A program made the position numbers and the translations under genes. A stretch of 64,000 nucleotides of DNA from Niveispirillum cyanobacteriorum (GTDB lineage Bacteria; Pseudomonadota; Alphaproteobacteria; Azospirillales; Azospirillaceae): positions 2,660,501 through 2,724,500 of the forward strand of contig NZ_CP025611.1 of the NCBI RefSeq assembly GCF_002868735.1, read 5' to 3'. The notes under the pieces are model-generated. The model saw only the letters and a program-made list of their open reading frames with translations, was not told where the DNA came from and ran no database searches. Positions 43,658 to 53,638 of the stretch are shown piece after piece. Every line of letters begins with the position of its first letter. Position 1 is the stretch's first letter.

Positions 43658-45343
43658 TTACCCCGCCCGCACCTTCGCCACGAACTGCGCCACCTGACGG
43701 TTCAGGGCGGCACTTTCGCCGACCAGATCGTTGGCGGCGTTCAGGACGTCGCCGGCCATGCTGCCGGTTTCGGCGGCGGCGCGTGTGACCTCACCGATGG
43801 TGGCGCTGACATTCTGGGTGCCGGTGGCGGCCTGGGCCACGGAACTGGCGATCTCACGCGTCGCAGCGCCCTGTTCCTCCACGGCGGTGGCGATGGTGGA
43901 GACGATGCCGCTGATCTTGTCGATGGTGCCACCGACGCCCCGAATGGCATTGGCGGCATTACCAGCGGCAGACTGCATGGTGGCGATCTGGCTGCCGATC
44001 TCCTCCGTCGCCCTGGCGGTCTGGGTGGCCAGGGCCTTCACCTCTGACGCCACAACGGCGAAGCCCTTGCCCGCCTCTCCGGCGCGGGCCGCCTCGATGG
44101 TGGCGTTAAGCGCCAGCAGATTGGTCTGGCTGGCGATATCGCCGATCAGGCGCACGATCTCCCCGATGCGCTGGGCGGCATCGACCAGACCGGTGACGGT
44201 GCTGTTCGACCGTTCGGCCTCTGCCACGGCGTCATGGGCGATGCTGGCGCTTTCGGCCACACGGCGGGAGATTTCGTTGATCGAGGCCGTCAACTGTTCG
44301 GCGGCGGCGGCAACCGTGTTCACATTTTCCGCGGCCTGTTCGGCGGCACTGGCCACGGCTTCGGACTGTCGGTTGGTTTCATCGGCGACGCTGTTCAGGC
44401 CCTGGGCGGTGCCGCGCATGCGGTCGGCGGCCCCGCCCACGGCGCTGACGACCGCCTGCATGCTGCCTTCAAAATCATCGGCCAGACGGACCAGGGCCTG
44501 GCGCTTCTCCGCCTCCACCCGTTCCTCCATGGCCGCCTGTTCGTCGCGCATCCGCTCCGCCTCACGCATGCCCTTCTGGAACACGGCCAGCGCACGGGCC
44601 GTGGAACCGATCTCGTCCCGGCGGTCGCCGCCCGACACCTTCACCGACAGGTCGCCGTCGGCCAGCTTGGTCATGGTGGTGACGATGCGGCGCAGGGGGC
44701 GGGAAATGCCGACCATGCCCAGCGCGATGCCCAGGGCCAGCACGATAGCCGTGCCCGACAGGCCCACGATCAGGGTGACGGCCAGGGCGCGGTCGAACCG
44801 GCTCTGCGCGGCATTTTTGCCGGCATCCAGCTTGGCCTGCACATCGCCCGTCGTCACCTCCAGCTTGTCCAGAACGTCGGTCAGCTTGATGTCGAACCGG
44901 TCGACCAGGATGGCGGCGGCCTGGGAACCCTTGCCGTTCAGTGCCAGTTGCCGCGCCTGTTCGACGATTTCCAGCATGCGGCGCGTATCTTCGCGGATGG
45001 CATCGATATCGGCCTTGCGCTCCGGCAGGATCTTCTCCACCCGGTCCAGATGGCCTGTCAGTTCATCCCGCTTCAGGGCGATCTCGTCCTGCATGCTGTC
45101 CAGGATGAAGCTGTCCGTCTCCGCCACCATCGTGTAGCCGAGGCGACCCAGGTCCGTCGCGGTTTCCCGCGCATTCAGGATGGCCTTGGCATTTTCCGAG
45201 CGGTCCAGCATGCCGCGATATTCATCGCCCACCGCCTCCATCTGAGACAGGGCGTAAAGCGACGTGCCGATGGTCAGTACGCCCATCAGCAGCAATGGCA
45301 GAACCAGCTTCCACACGATGGGAAGATTTTTAAGCGCACGCAT
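43658..45343 (-). CDS. Methyl-accepting chemotaxis protein
   Basis: This 561-residue receptor has an N-terminal membrane helix ([20 protein letters not shown]), a helical periplasmic domain (residues 35-185) resembling four-helix-bundle sensors, a second membrane helix ([20 protein letters not shown]) and a HAMP region. A coiled-coil signalling domain with the hairpin tip [19 protein letters not shown] follows. No CheA-interacting pentapeptide is visible at the C-terminus. GGGAGGGAAC precedes the ATG. It is monocistronic in this window. Confidence 0.93.
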   Translation of the reverse strand: MRALKNLPIVWKLVLPLLLMGVLTIGTSLYALSQMEAVGDEYRGMLDRSENAKAILNARETATDLGRLGYTMVAETDSFILDSMQDEIALKRDELTGHLDRVEKILPERKADIDAIREDTRRMLEIVEQARQLALNGKGSQAAAILVDRFDIKLTDVLDKLEVTTGDVQAKLDAGKNAAQSRFDRALAVTLIVGLSGTAIVLALGIALGMVGISRPLRRIVTTMTKLADGDLSVKVSGGDRRDEIGSTARALAVFQKGMREAERMRDEQAAMEERVEAEKRQALVRLADDFEGSMQAVVSAVGGAADRMRGTAQGLNSVADETNRQSEAVASAAEQAAENVNTVAAAAEQLTASINEISRRVAESASIAHDAVAEAERSNSTVTGLVDAAQRIGEIVRLIGDIASQTNLLALNATIEAARAGEAGKGFAVVASEVKALATQTARATEEIGSQIATMQSAAGNAANAIRGVGGTIDKISGIVSTIATAVEEQGAATREIASSVAQAATGTQNVSATIGEVTRAAAETGSMAGDVLNAANDLVGESAALNRQVAQFVAKVRAG

Positions 45344-45780
45344 GTTCCCTCCCGATACTTTCTTCGGCTTGCCCGCCCTGAACTGGCTTGGGGCGCCATT
45401 TTGTTTTCTTGCACTGTAACGGGGTTTCGACAGTCAAGCCAAGGGGTGAACAGATGGGAAGTGGCAATTTTCCTGTCTTTGCCAAGGGATGTGACAGAGG
45501 TGTGACGGTGTTTTGTTAGTGGTGACTTAGGTGAGGTGCAATGTGTATTTGAGTGGAATTTTATCTATGTTGATTATTTATTGGGCATGACCAAGTGAAA
45601 TGGAGGGGTTCACAGGGTGAAGCCATCTGTGGTCTAAGAAATTCCTTTCACGGCTGAAATGGAATCATGAAATTCCAGAGGGGAAAGGTGACTTTTACCC
45701 TACCTTCCGTAAACGTTATGTAAGGCTGTCATCTGCGTAAGCCGATGCGTTTGACATGCGGCGATGGCATAATAGGCATG
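45344..45780. other. AT-rich intergenic region
   Basis: This 437-bp gap between the chemoreceptor start and the pheT terminator is clearly lower in G+C than its flanks. I see no convincing ORF. It contains one hairpin with a single bulge (ATTCCTTTCA 45641-45650 with TGAAATGGAAT 45655-45665) and short AT-rich direct repeats (GAAATTCC near 45638 and 45669). It may hold the chemoreceptor promoter or a small RNA; nothing firm can be called. Confidence 0.4.
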
Positions 45781-45809
45781 AAAAAAGGGGCGCCACTGGG
45801 TGGCGCCCC
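45781..45809 (-). terminator. Rho-independent terminator of pheT
   Basis: GGGGCGCCAC (45787-45796) pairs with GTGGCGCCCC (45800-45809); on the minus strand the hairpin is followed by six T residues (45781-45786). Confidence 0.9.
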
Positions 45810-45842
45810 TTTCTCAATTAAGTCGGTGGTAAGCGAATGCGA

Positions 45843-48236
45843 TCAGCCGCGCAAAGAGGCCCCCGTGGCCTTGGCGACGGCGGCCACCACCTTGGCGGCC
45901 ACATCCTCGATCTCCTTGTCGGTCAGGGTCTTATCGACCGGCTGCAAGGTGACCGACAGGGCCACCGACTTGAAGCCGGGCTCCACACCCTTGCCTTCAT
46001 AGATGTCGAAGATGCTGACATCGCTGATCAGCGCCTTGTCGGCGCCCTTGGCGGCCTTCAGCAGCTTGTCGCTGTCGGTGCTGTTGGCAACCAGGAAGGC
46101 GAAGTCGCGGTCCACGGGCTGGAACGGCGACAGGGCCAGCAGCGGCTTGGCGGTACCGCCCTTCTTCTTGGGCGCCGGCACGGCATCCAGGAACAGCTCG
46201 AACGCCACCACGGGGCCGGTGACGTCCAGCGCCTCCAGCAGGGCGGGATGCAGCTCGCCGAAGCGGCCCAGAACCGTGGGGCCCAGGCGCAGCACACCCG
46301 AACGGCCCGGATGGTACCAGCCGGGCGCATCGCGCGTAACCTGCAGGTTGGCGACAGGGGCGCCCGCCGCCTCCAGAATGGCCAAGGCATCGCCCTTGGC
46401 ATCAAAGGCATCGACGGGGCGCTCGCCCTTGGACCAGTTGCGCGGGACGGCAGCACCGGCGCGCACACCGGCCACCACCAGATCCTGACCCTTTTCCGAC
46501 CCGTCGCGGAAGGCGGGGCCAACCTCGAACAGGCCAACATCCTTGAAGCCCTTGGCAGCGTTGCGGCCAGCGGCGGGCACCAGGGTGCCGAGGATGGAGG
46601 GACGCATGACGGCCAGATCGGCGCTGATCGGGTTCAGCAGGCGCAGTTCATCCTTGTCGCCATCGAACAGGGCCGCAACCTTGGGATCGACGAAGGACCA
46701 GGTCACCGACTCGAGCAAGCCGCGCTCGGCGGCGGCGCGGCGGGCGTTGAAGCGCCGCCGCTGATCGGCGGTGAGCGCCGGGGCCGGGGTGCCCACCTCA
46801 CGCGGCAACGGCGTGGCCGGGATCTTGTCGAAGCCGTTGACGCGCAACACCTCCTCCACCAGATCGGCCTCGCCCTCCACATCGCGACGCCAGGACGGAA
46901 CGTCCGCCACCAGAACGCCATCGTCACGGCGGGTGACGGTGAAGCCCAGGACGGACAGGATGCGGACCTGTTCATCCACCGGCACATCCACGCCACCCAG
47001 GGCGGCCACACGGGCGGGGCGCAGGGTCAGGGTACGCTGCCAGGCGGGTTCAGCACCGGTCAGGCTGACGGCGCCGGCGGAACCGCCGCACAGGTCCAGG
47101 ATCAAAGCGGTGGCCAGTTCGACCTTTTCCAGGATGTTGGCCGGGTCCACGCCGCGTTCAAAGCGGTAGCGGGCGTCGCTATCCAGTTGCAGGGCGCGGC
47201 CAGCCTCGGCGATGCGCACCGGTTCAAACGTTGCCACTTCCAGCACGACATCGGTGGTGTCGGCGGTGACGCCTGTCGTCTCCCCGCCCATGACGCCGGC
47301 CATGGAGATCATATGCGCATCATCATAGATGCCGATCAGGCCGGCGGGCGGGGCATATTCCTTGCCGTTCAGCGCCAGCAGTGTGTCGCCCTGCGCCGTG
47401 GCCCGCAGCGTGATGCCGCCGTTCAGCTTGGCCGCGTCGAAGACATGCAGCGGACGGCAGAGGTCCAGGCTGAAATAATTGGTGATATCGACCAGGGCGC
47501 TGATCGGGCGCAGGCCCACGGCCAGCAGCCGGTCGGCCAGCCATTTCGGGCTGGGGCCATTCTTCACGCCCCGGATCAGGCGGAAGGCGATTTGCGGGCA
47601 GCCGGGATGATCCAGCGTCACCTTCAGCGGGTTATCGAAGGCGGGCGTCACGGGCGTGGCGGCCAGCGGCTTCAAGGTGCCCAGGCCGGCAGCGGCGAGG
47701 TCACGGGCCACGCCGCGCACGCCGGCGCAATCGACACGGTCGGGCGTCAGCGCGATCTCGATCACAGGATCGGACAGGCCGCGCCAATCGGCGAAAGAGC
47801 CGCCCACGGGGGCATCGGCCGGCAGCTCGATGATGCCATTATGTTCGTCGGACAGCAGCAGCTCCCGCTCCGAACACATCATGCCCCGGCTTTCCACGCC
47901 ACGGATGGTGCCGATGGACAGGGTGTCGCCAGAGACGGGGATCTTGGTGCCGGGAGCGGCGAAGACCACCTTGATGCCGGCCCGCGCATTGGGCGCGCCG
48001 CACACCACCTGCACCGGCTCACCCGCACCGGTATCGACCATGCACAGGCGCAGCTTGTCGGCGTTCGGGTGCTTCTCGGCGGAGACGACATGGGCGATGC
48101 GGAAGGCCGACAGGGCGGCACCCCGATCCTCAACCCCCTCCACCTCCAGGCCCAGGGCCGTCAGCGCGTCGGTGATCTGATCCAGCGTGGCGTCGGTGTC
48201 GAGATGCGTCTTCAGCCAGGAAAGCGTGAACTTCAT
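45843..48236 (-). CDS. pheT: Phenylalanyl-tRNA synthetase, beta subunit
   Basis: This 797-residue subunit joins PheS in the alpha2-beta2 enzyme. It has the N-terminal tRNA-binding EMAP/OB domain (VVSAEKHPNADKLRLCMVDTG), the B3/B4 editing region (DITNYFSLDLCRPLHVFD), the catalytic-like core with RYRFERGVDP, and the C-terminal ferredoxin-like anticodon-binding domain (SPFQPVDRDFAFLV). ATG 48236 is preceded by AGGA. Unusually, pheS is not adjacent: two unrelated genes separate them. Confidence 0.95.
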   Translation of the reverse strand: MKFTLSWLKTHLDTDATLDQITDALTALGLEVEGVEDRGAALSAFRIAHVVSAEKHPNADKLRLCMVDTGAGEPVQVVCGAPNARAGIKVVFAAPGTKIPVSGDTLSIGTIRGVESRGMMCSERELLLSDEHNGIIELPADAPVGGSFADWRGLSDPVIEIALTPDRVDCAGVRGVARDLAAAGLGTLKPLAATPVTPAFDNPLKVTLDHPGCPQIAFRLIRGVKNGPSPKWLADRLLAVGLRPISALVDITNYFSLDLCRPLHVFDAAKLNGGITLRATAQGDTLLALNGKEYAPPAGLIGIYDDAHMISMAGVMGGETTGVTADTTDVVLEVATFEPVRIAEAGRALQLDSDARYRFERGVDPANILEKVELATALILDLCGGSAGAVSLTGAEPAWQRTLTLRPARVAALGGVDVPVDEQVRILSVLGFTVTRRDDGVLVADVPSWRRDVEGEADLVEEVLRVNGFDKIPATPLPREVGTPAPALTADQRRRFNARRAAAERGLLESVTWSFVDPKVAALFDGDKDELRLLNPISADLAVMRPSILGTLVPAAGRNAAKGFKDVGLFEVGPAFRDGSEKGQDLVVAGVRAGAAVPRNWSKGERPVDAFDAKGDALAILEAAGAPVANLQVTRDAPGWYHPGRSGVLRLGPTVLGRFGELHPALLEALDVTGPVVAFELFLDAVPAPKKKGGTAKPLLALSPFQPVDRDFAFLVANSTDSDKLLKAAKGADKALISDVSIFDIYEGKGVEPGFKSVALSVTLQPVDKTLTDKEIEDVAAKVVAAVAKATGASLRG

Positions 48237-48382
48237 GGGAATGGTCCTGATGCAAACTTCCCTGCCGCCGGGTGGGCCGGCGGGCAGCGGGGGGCGATAT
48301 CGTCCACGGGTGTAACACGGGCCAAGGGCCGCAGGTAAGACCGTCCTGCCGCCGGGCAGGCAGTCAGCGACGGCAACCCTGA

Positions 48383-49387
48383 TCAGCCGCCCAGGCAGCG
48401 CAGCAGCCAGCCCCGGATATACTGCGCCAGACGCGGCGTCAGTGGGCCGGTGACGGAGCGATGCTCGGGCGCCATATGGGCCATCGGATCGCCGTTCTGG
48501 TGAAAGACGTAATGGTCGAAGACATCGCGCCAGACCGCCCGCCGTTCCGCCGGCATCTCCCCCATGGCCATGATGGAATGGACCAGGGCCTGGAACGGGT
48601 TGCCGGCCCAGGGCTTGGCATCGTTCCACCAGTAATTCACCAGCACATTGAACGGCCCGGTGGAGACGACATTGTGCCACCACATGGAGGGGATATAGAT
48701 CGCGTCGCCGGGTTGCAGATCGACGGTAATGGCGGCATCCAGCGCCGCGCGGAAGCGGGGATAGCGGGCGAAATCCGGGTTGGCCAGATCGACCATGCTG
48801 CTGGGCTGTCCCGCCATCGTGTAATCCAGCGGCCCGACATAGAGATTGGGCAGCTGTTCGGGCGGGAACAGGGTGAAGCGCCGGGTGCCCGCCACCACGC
48901 AGGCGATATTGTCCGACTGGTCATAATGGGTGGAGATGGTGGCCGAATTGCCGATCCAGATGCGCGCCCCCGTGGAACGGGGGATCAGGTCCATCACATT
49001 GTCCCGCCCGAAATCCGGCAGGTTCACATCCGTGGGGACGGACCCGGTATAGAAGGCGGGCGGGGCGGGATGGTCCAGATATGCGAGCAGCCGGTCGATG
49101 GCGGCGGTCAGCGTTTCCTGCTGCCGTTCGAAATTAAAGCCGCGCATGTCATCGCGATAAAAAAACCGGCCCTTGATGGCAGGCGGCCCCAGCATGCTTT
49201 CGGTCAGTTCGCCACGGTCGAAGCTTTTCAGATACTGCGCCAATGCCTGGGGCGAGGTCTGCCCCTCCTTCACCACGGGCCAATGGGCGACCAGACCGCG
49301 CAGCACGGCGGGGCGGTAACGCGGCTGGATTTCCGATTGGAACCGCGCGGCATCAACGCCGTGATATTCGTCCAGGCCCGTTTCCAT
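48383..49387 (-). CDS. Cupin-like (JmjC/FIH-type) domain protein
   Basis: This 334-residue protein resembles the Cupin_8 family of Fe(II)/2-oxoglutarate-dependent enzymes related to factor-inhibiting HIF. The metal-binding facial triad is visible as HYDQSDN (His and Asp) and WWHNV (His), with PGDAIYIPSMWW between. GARIWIGNSATISTHYD and the FERQQ region are typical. It probably hydroxylates a protein or small molecule; the target is unknown. It sits between pheT and a YtfJ-like gene on the same strand, which is not a usual context for it. Confidence 0.85.
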   Translation of the reverse strand: METGLDEYHGVDAARFQSEIQPRYRPAVLRGLVAHWPVVKEGQTSPQALAQYLKSFDRGELTESMLGPPAIKGRFFYRDDMRGFNFERQQETLTAAIDRLLAYLDHPAPPAFYTGSVPTDVNLPDFGRDNVMDLIPRSTGARIWIGNSATISTHYDQSDNIACVVAGTRRFTLFPPEQLPNLYVGPLDYTMAGQPSSMVDLANPDFARYPRFRAALDAAITVDLQPGDAIYIPSMWWHNVVSTGPFNVLVNYWWNDAKPWAGNPFQALVHSIMAMGEMPAERRAVWRDVFDHYVFHQNGDPMAHMAPEHRSVTGPLTPRLAQYIRGWLLRCLGG

Positions 49388-49510
49388 CGCTTACTCCCGC
49401 TTCACCCGGCCCGGCAGTTGGGTATGGCCCGCGAAATGGCAAGGCCGCACCCCCCGCAACCGGTGGCCGGCGGCAGAATGAAGCGCCCAACCCATCCTGG
49501 CAAGGTCCGC

Positions 49511-49888
49511 TCAGCGCTTTTCGCGGCGACCGCCCATTTCCTTGGCCATGTCGGTCAGCTTTTCCAGAGCCGCGGCGGTGGTTTCCTTTGGCAACTGCTC
49601 TATCCGGGTGCCGTCGGGCGTGACGATGATCAGCGCGACCGGGATGACGCCCCCGCCTCCGCCCCCGCCCACCGGCTCCCCGAACAGTGAACCGCCACCG
49701 GTCCCGACGCCGAAGGTGGTGATAGTGACGGGAATAATCGTCGTATCACCGACGGTCAGCGGTGTGCCCAGCACGCCCTTGCCCAGCAACTGTTCGAACG
49801 CCGTCATGGTGGCGGTCATCAGCAATTGTGCCGGATCAGTCACGAAGGGCGCCAGCAGCGGATTGACGGACAAGAACGAGGGAAGCAT
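49511..49888 (-). CDS. Spore YtfJ (GerW)-like family protein
   Basis: This 125-residue protein has a helical N-terminus and the YtfJ/GerW-type core: TPLTVGDTTIIPVTITTFGVGTGGG, a polyglycine loop (VGGGGGGGV) and IPVALIIVTPDGTRIEQLP. The family is known from Bacillus sporulation, but relatives occur in non-sporulating bacteria and their function is unknown. Start is ATG 49888 (GGAGG 8 nt upstream); GTG 49891 is equally possible. It lies between pheS and the cupin gene. Confidence 0.75.
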   Translation of the reverse strand: MLPSFLSVNPLLAPFVTDPAQLLMTATMTAFEQLLGKGVLGTPLTVGDTTIIPVTITTFGVGTGGGSLFGEPVGGGGGGGVIPVALIIVTPDGTRIEQLPKETTAAALEKLTDMAKEMGGRREKR

Positions 49889-49966
49889 CACCCGAACCTC
49901 CGTATGGGTTGCGTAAGGGTGATGCTATGCCATCAAGAATATTTCGCAAGAGCGAAAGAACTACCT

Positions 49967-51043
49967 CTACCGCGACAGACCCTGCGCCAGGTTCGGCTGA
50001 TCCAGCGGCACGAAGCCGTAATGGCGCAGCCAGCGCAGGTCGGCGTCGAAGAAGGAGCGCAGGTCGGGGATGCCGTATTTCAGCATCGCCACGCGCTCGA
50101 TCCCCATGCCGAAGGCGAAGCCCTGGTACTTGGTGCTGTCGATGCCGCAATTCTCCAGCACCTTGGGATGCACCATGCCGGAGCCCATGATCTCCAGCCA
50201 GTCGCCATGATTGCCCAGCTTCAGCTCCCCGCCCTTGCGCGAGCAGCCGATATCCACCTCTGCCGACGGTTCGGTGAAGGGGAAGAAGCTGGGGCGGAAG
50301 CGGATGGGCAGATCGTCGATCTGGAAGAAGGCGCGGCAGAATTCCAGGATGCAGCCCTTCAGATGGCCCATATGAATATCCTCGCCGATCACCAGACCTT
50401 CGATCTGATGGAAGACGGGCGTGTGCGTCTGGTCATAGTCCGACCGATAGGTGCGGCCGGGCGCGATGATGCGGATCGGCGGCTTGTTCTTCAGCATGGT
50501 GCGGATCTGCACCGGGCTGGTATGGGTGCGCAGCACCCGCGCCGCCCCCTCTGCCGAAGGCGGCAGATAGAAGGTGTCGTGCATCTGGCGGGCCGGATGT
50601 TCCGGCGGGATGTTGAGTGCGGTGAAATTATTGAAGTCCGTCTCGATATCCGGGCCTTCGGCAACCGTGAAGCCCATGGCGGCGAAGATCGCCACCATCT
50701 CATCCACCGTCTGGCTGATCGGGTGGATGCGGCCCTGGGTTTCGGGGCGGGGGGCCAGGGTGACGTCGATGCGTTCCGACGCCAGACGGCGCTCAAGCTC
50801 GATGGTCTTCAACTCGCCCCGGCGGCCCTCGATCGCCGCTTCCACGGCGGTCTTCACCGCGTTTAGCGCCGCACCCCGGGCCTTGCGCTCGTCCGGCGAC
50901 AGGTTGCGCATATCGCCCATCAGGGCCGTGATGCTGCCCTTCTTGCCCATGACGGCAACCCGCACCTCTTCCAGGGCGGCGCTGTCATTGGCAGAAGCGA
51001 TGGTGGCCAGGGTTTCGGCCTTGAGCGTATCGAGCGTGTCCAT
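49967..51043 (-). CDS. pheS: Phenylalanyl-tRNA synthetase, alpha subunit
   Basis: This 358-residue catalytic subunit has an N-terminal coiled-coil for tRNA ([19 protein letters not shown]), class II motif 2 ([20 protein letters not shown] then [12 protein letters not shown]), and motif 3 ([17 protein letters not shown]). It lies downstream of rpmI-rplT and the small antitoxin gene, an order seen in many bacteria except for the inserted antitoxin. Confidence 0.95.
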   Translation of the reverse strand: MDTLDTLKAETLATIASANDSAALEEVRVAVMGKKGSITALMGDMRNLSPDERKARGAALNAVKTAVEAAIEGRRGELKTIELERRLASERIDVTLAPRPETQGRIHPISQTVDEMVAIFAAMGFTVAEGPDIETDFNNFTALNIPPEHPARQMHDTFYLPPSAEGAARVLRTHTSPVQIRTMLKNKPPIRIIAPGRTYRSDYDQTHTPVFHQIEGLVIGEDIHMGHLKGCILEFCRAFFQIDDLPIRFRPSFFPFTEPSAEVDIGCSRKGGELKLGNHGDWLEIMGSGMVHPKVLENCGIDSTKYQGFAFGMGIERVAMLKYGIPDLRSFFDADLRWLRHYGFVPLDQPNLAQGLSR

Positions 51044-51136
51044 GAGGGGTCCGGATCAGGAAAGGGTGGGGGCGAAAGCGCCCGGTTTGAATTCGGTGAG
51101 CGGAGTGACGAGGCGGGCCAAGCCAAACCGGAATGG

Positions 51137-51379
51137 TCACCGCTCGTCTCTCAACTCACGCAGGAGAATTTCGGACGGCGTCTGTTGTGTACCGGCAGTA
51201 AGCGCCCGCAGCGCTTCCATCCGGGCAAACAGGTCCGTACGATCCGGTGCAGCGGGGCGGACCACGCTGGCCGGGACAGCCTCGGCTTCCGCCTCGACCG
51301 TCCGACCCGACATGTGGGCGCGATCTTCCAGTCCCTTGATCGGCGCTTCATTATCAATGCGGATGGTCAGCGAACCCAT
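51137..51379 (-). CDS. FitA/VapB-like ribbon-helix-helix antitoxin, orphan
   Basis: This 80-residue protein begins MGSLTIRIDNEAPIKGLEDRAHMSGRTVEAEA, the ribbon-helix-helix pattern of FitA/VapB antitoxins that bind DNA and neutralise PIN-domain toxins. The C-terminal tail (TPSEILLRELRDER) resembles a toxin-binding arm. GGAGG lies 6 nt before the ATG. No toxin gene is adjacent: rplT is upstream and pheS follows after 93 bp. It may be a degenerate or solo regulator. Confidence 0.6.
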   Translation of the reverse strand: MGSLTIRIDNEAPIKGLEDRAHMSGRTVEAEAEAVPASVVRPAAPDRTDLFARMEALRALTAGTQQTPSEILLRELRDER

Positions 51380-51436
51380 GGCGTCCTCCGGTCCCGGTCG
51401 GGTCCCGATGATAGCACAGATGGCAGCCGCACAAGC

Positions 51437-51471
51437 AAAAGGGGGAGCGGGCCCGCCGGGCCTGCTCCCCC
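51437..51471 (-). terminator. Terminator hairpin downstream of rplT
   Basis: GGGGGAGC (51441-51448) pairs with GCTCCCCC (51464-51471), with inner GGCC/GGCC pairing; on the minus strand it is followed by four T residues (51437-51440). It would end the rpmI-rplT transcript before the antitoxin gene. Confidence 0.75.
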
Positions 51472-51509
51472 TTTCAACTTGCAACCGGTCTGAAATCCGT
51501 TACCGGAAA

Positions 51510-51872
51510 TCAGGCGGCCTTGAGAGCAGCCTGGGCCTGATCGCACAGGCTCTTAAAGCTCTCCGGCTCGCGGGCGGCGATGTCGGACAGGACCTTACGG
51601 TCCAGTTCGATACCAGCGCGCTTCAGGCCGTGGATCAGGGTGCTGTACTTCAGCCCGTGCAGACGCGCACCGGCGTTGATACGCTGAATCCACAGGCCGC
51701 GGAAATCGCGCTTCTTGTTGCGACGGTCGCGATAGGCGTAACGAAGCGCCTTTTCGACCTTTTCAATCGCAACGCGATAGCACTTGGAACCGCGACCACG
51801 ATAGCCCTTGGCGAGCTTCAGGATCTTCTTGTGACGGGCGTGAGTGGTGACGCCCCGCTTAACGCGTGCCAT
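51510..51872 (-). CDS. rplT: 50S ribosomal protein L20
   Basis: This 120-residue protein matches L20 throughout ([34 protein letters not shown] and [18 protein letters not shown]). L20 nucleates assembly of the large subunit and, in many bacteria, represses its own operon by binding the leader. It follows rpmI by 12 bp. Confidence 0.97.
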   Translation of the reverse strand: MARVKRGVTTHARHKKILKLAKGYRGRGSKCYRVAIEKVEKALRYAYRDRRNKKRDFRGLWIQRINAGARLHGLKYSTLIHGLKRAGIELDRKVLSDIAAREPESFKSLCDQAQAALKAA

Positions 51873-51884
51873 AGGTCAGTCCTC

Positions 51885-52085
51885 TCACTTAACCCGCAGG
51901 AAATTCTCAGCGATCTTCTCGCCGTCGGCCTTGAACATAACGAACGTACCACGTGCGTTACGCTTCATCTTCAGGGGGCGCTTGCTCATGCCGTGGCGCT
52001 TGCCAGCGGCCTGGGCCTTCACCTTGCCCGAAGCGGTGAACTTAAACCGCTTCTTGGCGCCCGAATGGTTCTTCAACTTGGGCAT
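51885..52085 (-). CDS. rpmI: 50S ribosomal protein L35
   Basis: This 66-residue protein matches L35 ([35 protein letters not shown]). It is the first gene of rpmI-rplT. AAGGAC lies just before ATG 52085. infC, which often precedes it, is absent; a promoter and structured leader are directly upstream. Confidence 0.97.
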   Translation of the reverse strand: MPKLKNHSGAKKRFKFTASGKVKAQAAGKRHGMSKRPLKMKRNARGTFVMFKADGEKIAENFLRVK

Positions 52086-52106
52086 TTTCGGTCCTTCTTC
52101 ACATGT

Positions 52107-52150
52107 GGACGGTGGGCATGCCCCGGGCTTCTCGCCCGGCCGCACCGTCC
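52107..52150 (-). promoter_or_regulatory. Structured leader of rpmI-rplT, possible L20-responsive element
   Basis: In the predicted 72-nt leader GGACGGTG (52107-52114) pairs perfectly with CACCGTCC (52143-52150), and inside it CCGGGC (52123-52128) pairs with GCCCGG (52134-52139). The two-tier hairpin ends just before the ribosome-binding site. Autogenous control by L20 is inference from other bacteria. Confidence 0.5.
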
Positions 52151-52163
52151 GATGGAGCCGGTG

Positions 52164-52192
52164 TGTATAGAGGAGGCCGCTGTACTTGGCAA
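52164..52192 (-). promoter_or_regulatory. Promoter of rpmI-rplT
   Basis: On the minus strand TTGCCA (52187-52192) and TATACA (52164-52169) are separated by exactly 17 bp, a strong sigma-70 match, placing the start near 52157. Confidence 0.7.
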
Positions 52193-52266
52193 GAAGCCTA
52201 GGTAAGCGTGACTCTCATGACGGGCCGGCGAGTCTGCTGGCCCACCATACTTCACCCCCGTCCCAC

Positions 52267-53559
52267 TCAATCTTCAAACGGATCGCGCATCAGGATGGTG
52301 TCGTCGCGTTCGGGGCTGGTGGACAGCAAGGTCACCGGCGCCTCGATCAGTTCCTCGATCCGGCGCACATATTTGATGGCGGCGGCGGGAAGCTGGGCCC
52401 AGGAGCGGGCACCCTGGGTGCTTTCGCTCCAGCCTTCGAAGGTCTCATAGATCGGTTCCACCTGCGCCTGGGCCGTCTGACCTGCGGGCAGGTGCTGGAT
52501 CACTTCGCCATTCAGCTTGTAACCCGTGCAGACCTTCAACTCGTCAAACCCGTCCAGCACGTCCAGCTTGGTCAGCGCGATGCCGGTGATGCCACCGGTC
52601 TTGATGGCCTGACGCACCATCACGGCGTCGAACCAGCCGCAGCGGCGCTTACGGCCCGTGACGGTGCCAAACTCATGCCCGCGCTGGCCGATCTTGTCGC
52701 CGATCTCGTCATGCAGTTCGGTGGGGAAGGGGCCGGAACCGACGCGCGTCGTATAGGCCTTGGTGATGCCCAGCACATGGCCGACGGCACCCGGACCCAT
52801 ACCTGACCCGGCGGCGGCATTGCCGGCCACCGTGTTGGAGGAGGTGACGAACGGGTAGGTGCCGTGATCCACGTCCAGCATGGCGCCCTGGGCACCTTCG
52901 AACAGGATGCGCTTGCCCTGGCGGCGGGCCTCGTCCAGGCGCTTCCAGACAACGGCGCTGTAGGGCAGCAGCTTGGGCGCCACCTCGCGCAACTGGGCCA
53001 GGACCTCGTCCTTGGCTAACTCCTCAGCACCCAGGCCGCGCAGCAGGGCATTGTGGTGGAACAGCAACTGTTCGACCTTGTGCTCCAGTACCGCCTCGTC
53101 GGCCAGATCGCAGACGCGGATGGCGCGACGGGCCACCTTGTCCTCATACGCGGGGCCGATGCCACGGCCCGTGGTGCCGATCTTGTTGACGCCGCGCGCT
53201 TCCTCACGCGCCTTGTCCACTGCAGAGTGCAGCGGCAGGATCAGGGCGCAGTTTTCGGCCACCAGCAGGGTGTCGGGCGTGATTTCCACGCCCTTTTCCT
53301 GAATGGCGGCAATCTCCTTCAGCAGGGCCCAGGGATCGACCACGACGCCATTGCCGATCACCGACAGCTTGCCGGGGCGGACAACGCCGCTGGGCAGCAG
53401 CGACAGCTTATAGACCACGCCGTTGATCACCAGCGTATGGCCGGCATTGTGACCGCCCTGAAAGCGGACCACGACATCGGCGCGGCTGGACAGCCAGTCG
53501 ACGATCTTGCCCTTGCCTTCGTCGCCCCACTGGGACCCGACGACCGCCACATTGGCCAT
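52267..53559 (-). CDS. purA: Adenylosuccinate synthetase
   Basis: This 430-residue enzyme makes adenylosuccinate from IMP, aspartate and GTP. It has the GDEGKGK P-loop near residue 12, NAGHT, the [15 protein letters not shown] segment and the C-terminal [11 protein letters not shown] and GWFD region. It lies 79 bp after hisZ on the same strand, a pair that is common in Rhodospirillales. Confidence 0.97.
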   Translation of the reverse strand: MANVAVVGSQWGDEGKGKIVDWLSSRADVVVRFQGGHNAGHTLVINGVVYKLSLLPSGVVRPGKLSVIGNGVVVDPWALLKEIAAIQEKGVEITPDTLLVAENCALILPLHSAVDKAREEARGVNKIGTTGRGIGPAYEDKVARRAIRVCDLADEAVLEHKVEQLLFHHNALLRGLGAEELAKDEVLAQLREVAPKLLPYSAVVWKRLDEARRQGKRILFEGAQGAMLDVDHGTYPFVTSSNTVAGNAAAGSGMGPGAVGHVLGITKAYTTRVGSGPFPTELHDEIGDKIGQRGHEFGTVTGRKRRCGWFDAVMVRQAIKTGGITGIALTKLDVLDGFDELKVCTGYKLNGEVIQHLPAGQTAQAQVEPIYETFEGWSESTQGARSWAQLPAAAIKYVRRIEELIEAPVTLLSTSPERDDTILMRDPFED

Positions 53560-53638
53560 GATATTCCTCGCTTGCGTAAGACGTCAGGCGACATGGCCCT
53601 GTCGGACCCGCACCCTGGGTTGGTTTCGGTCAGAATGG

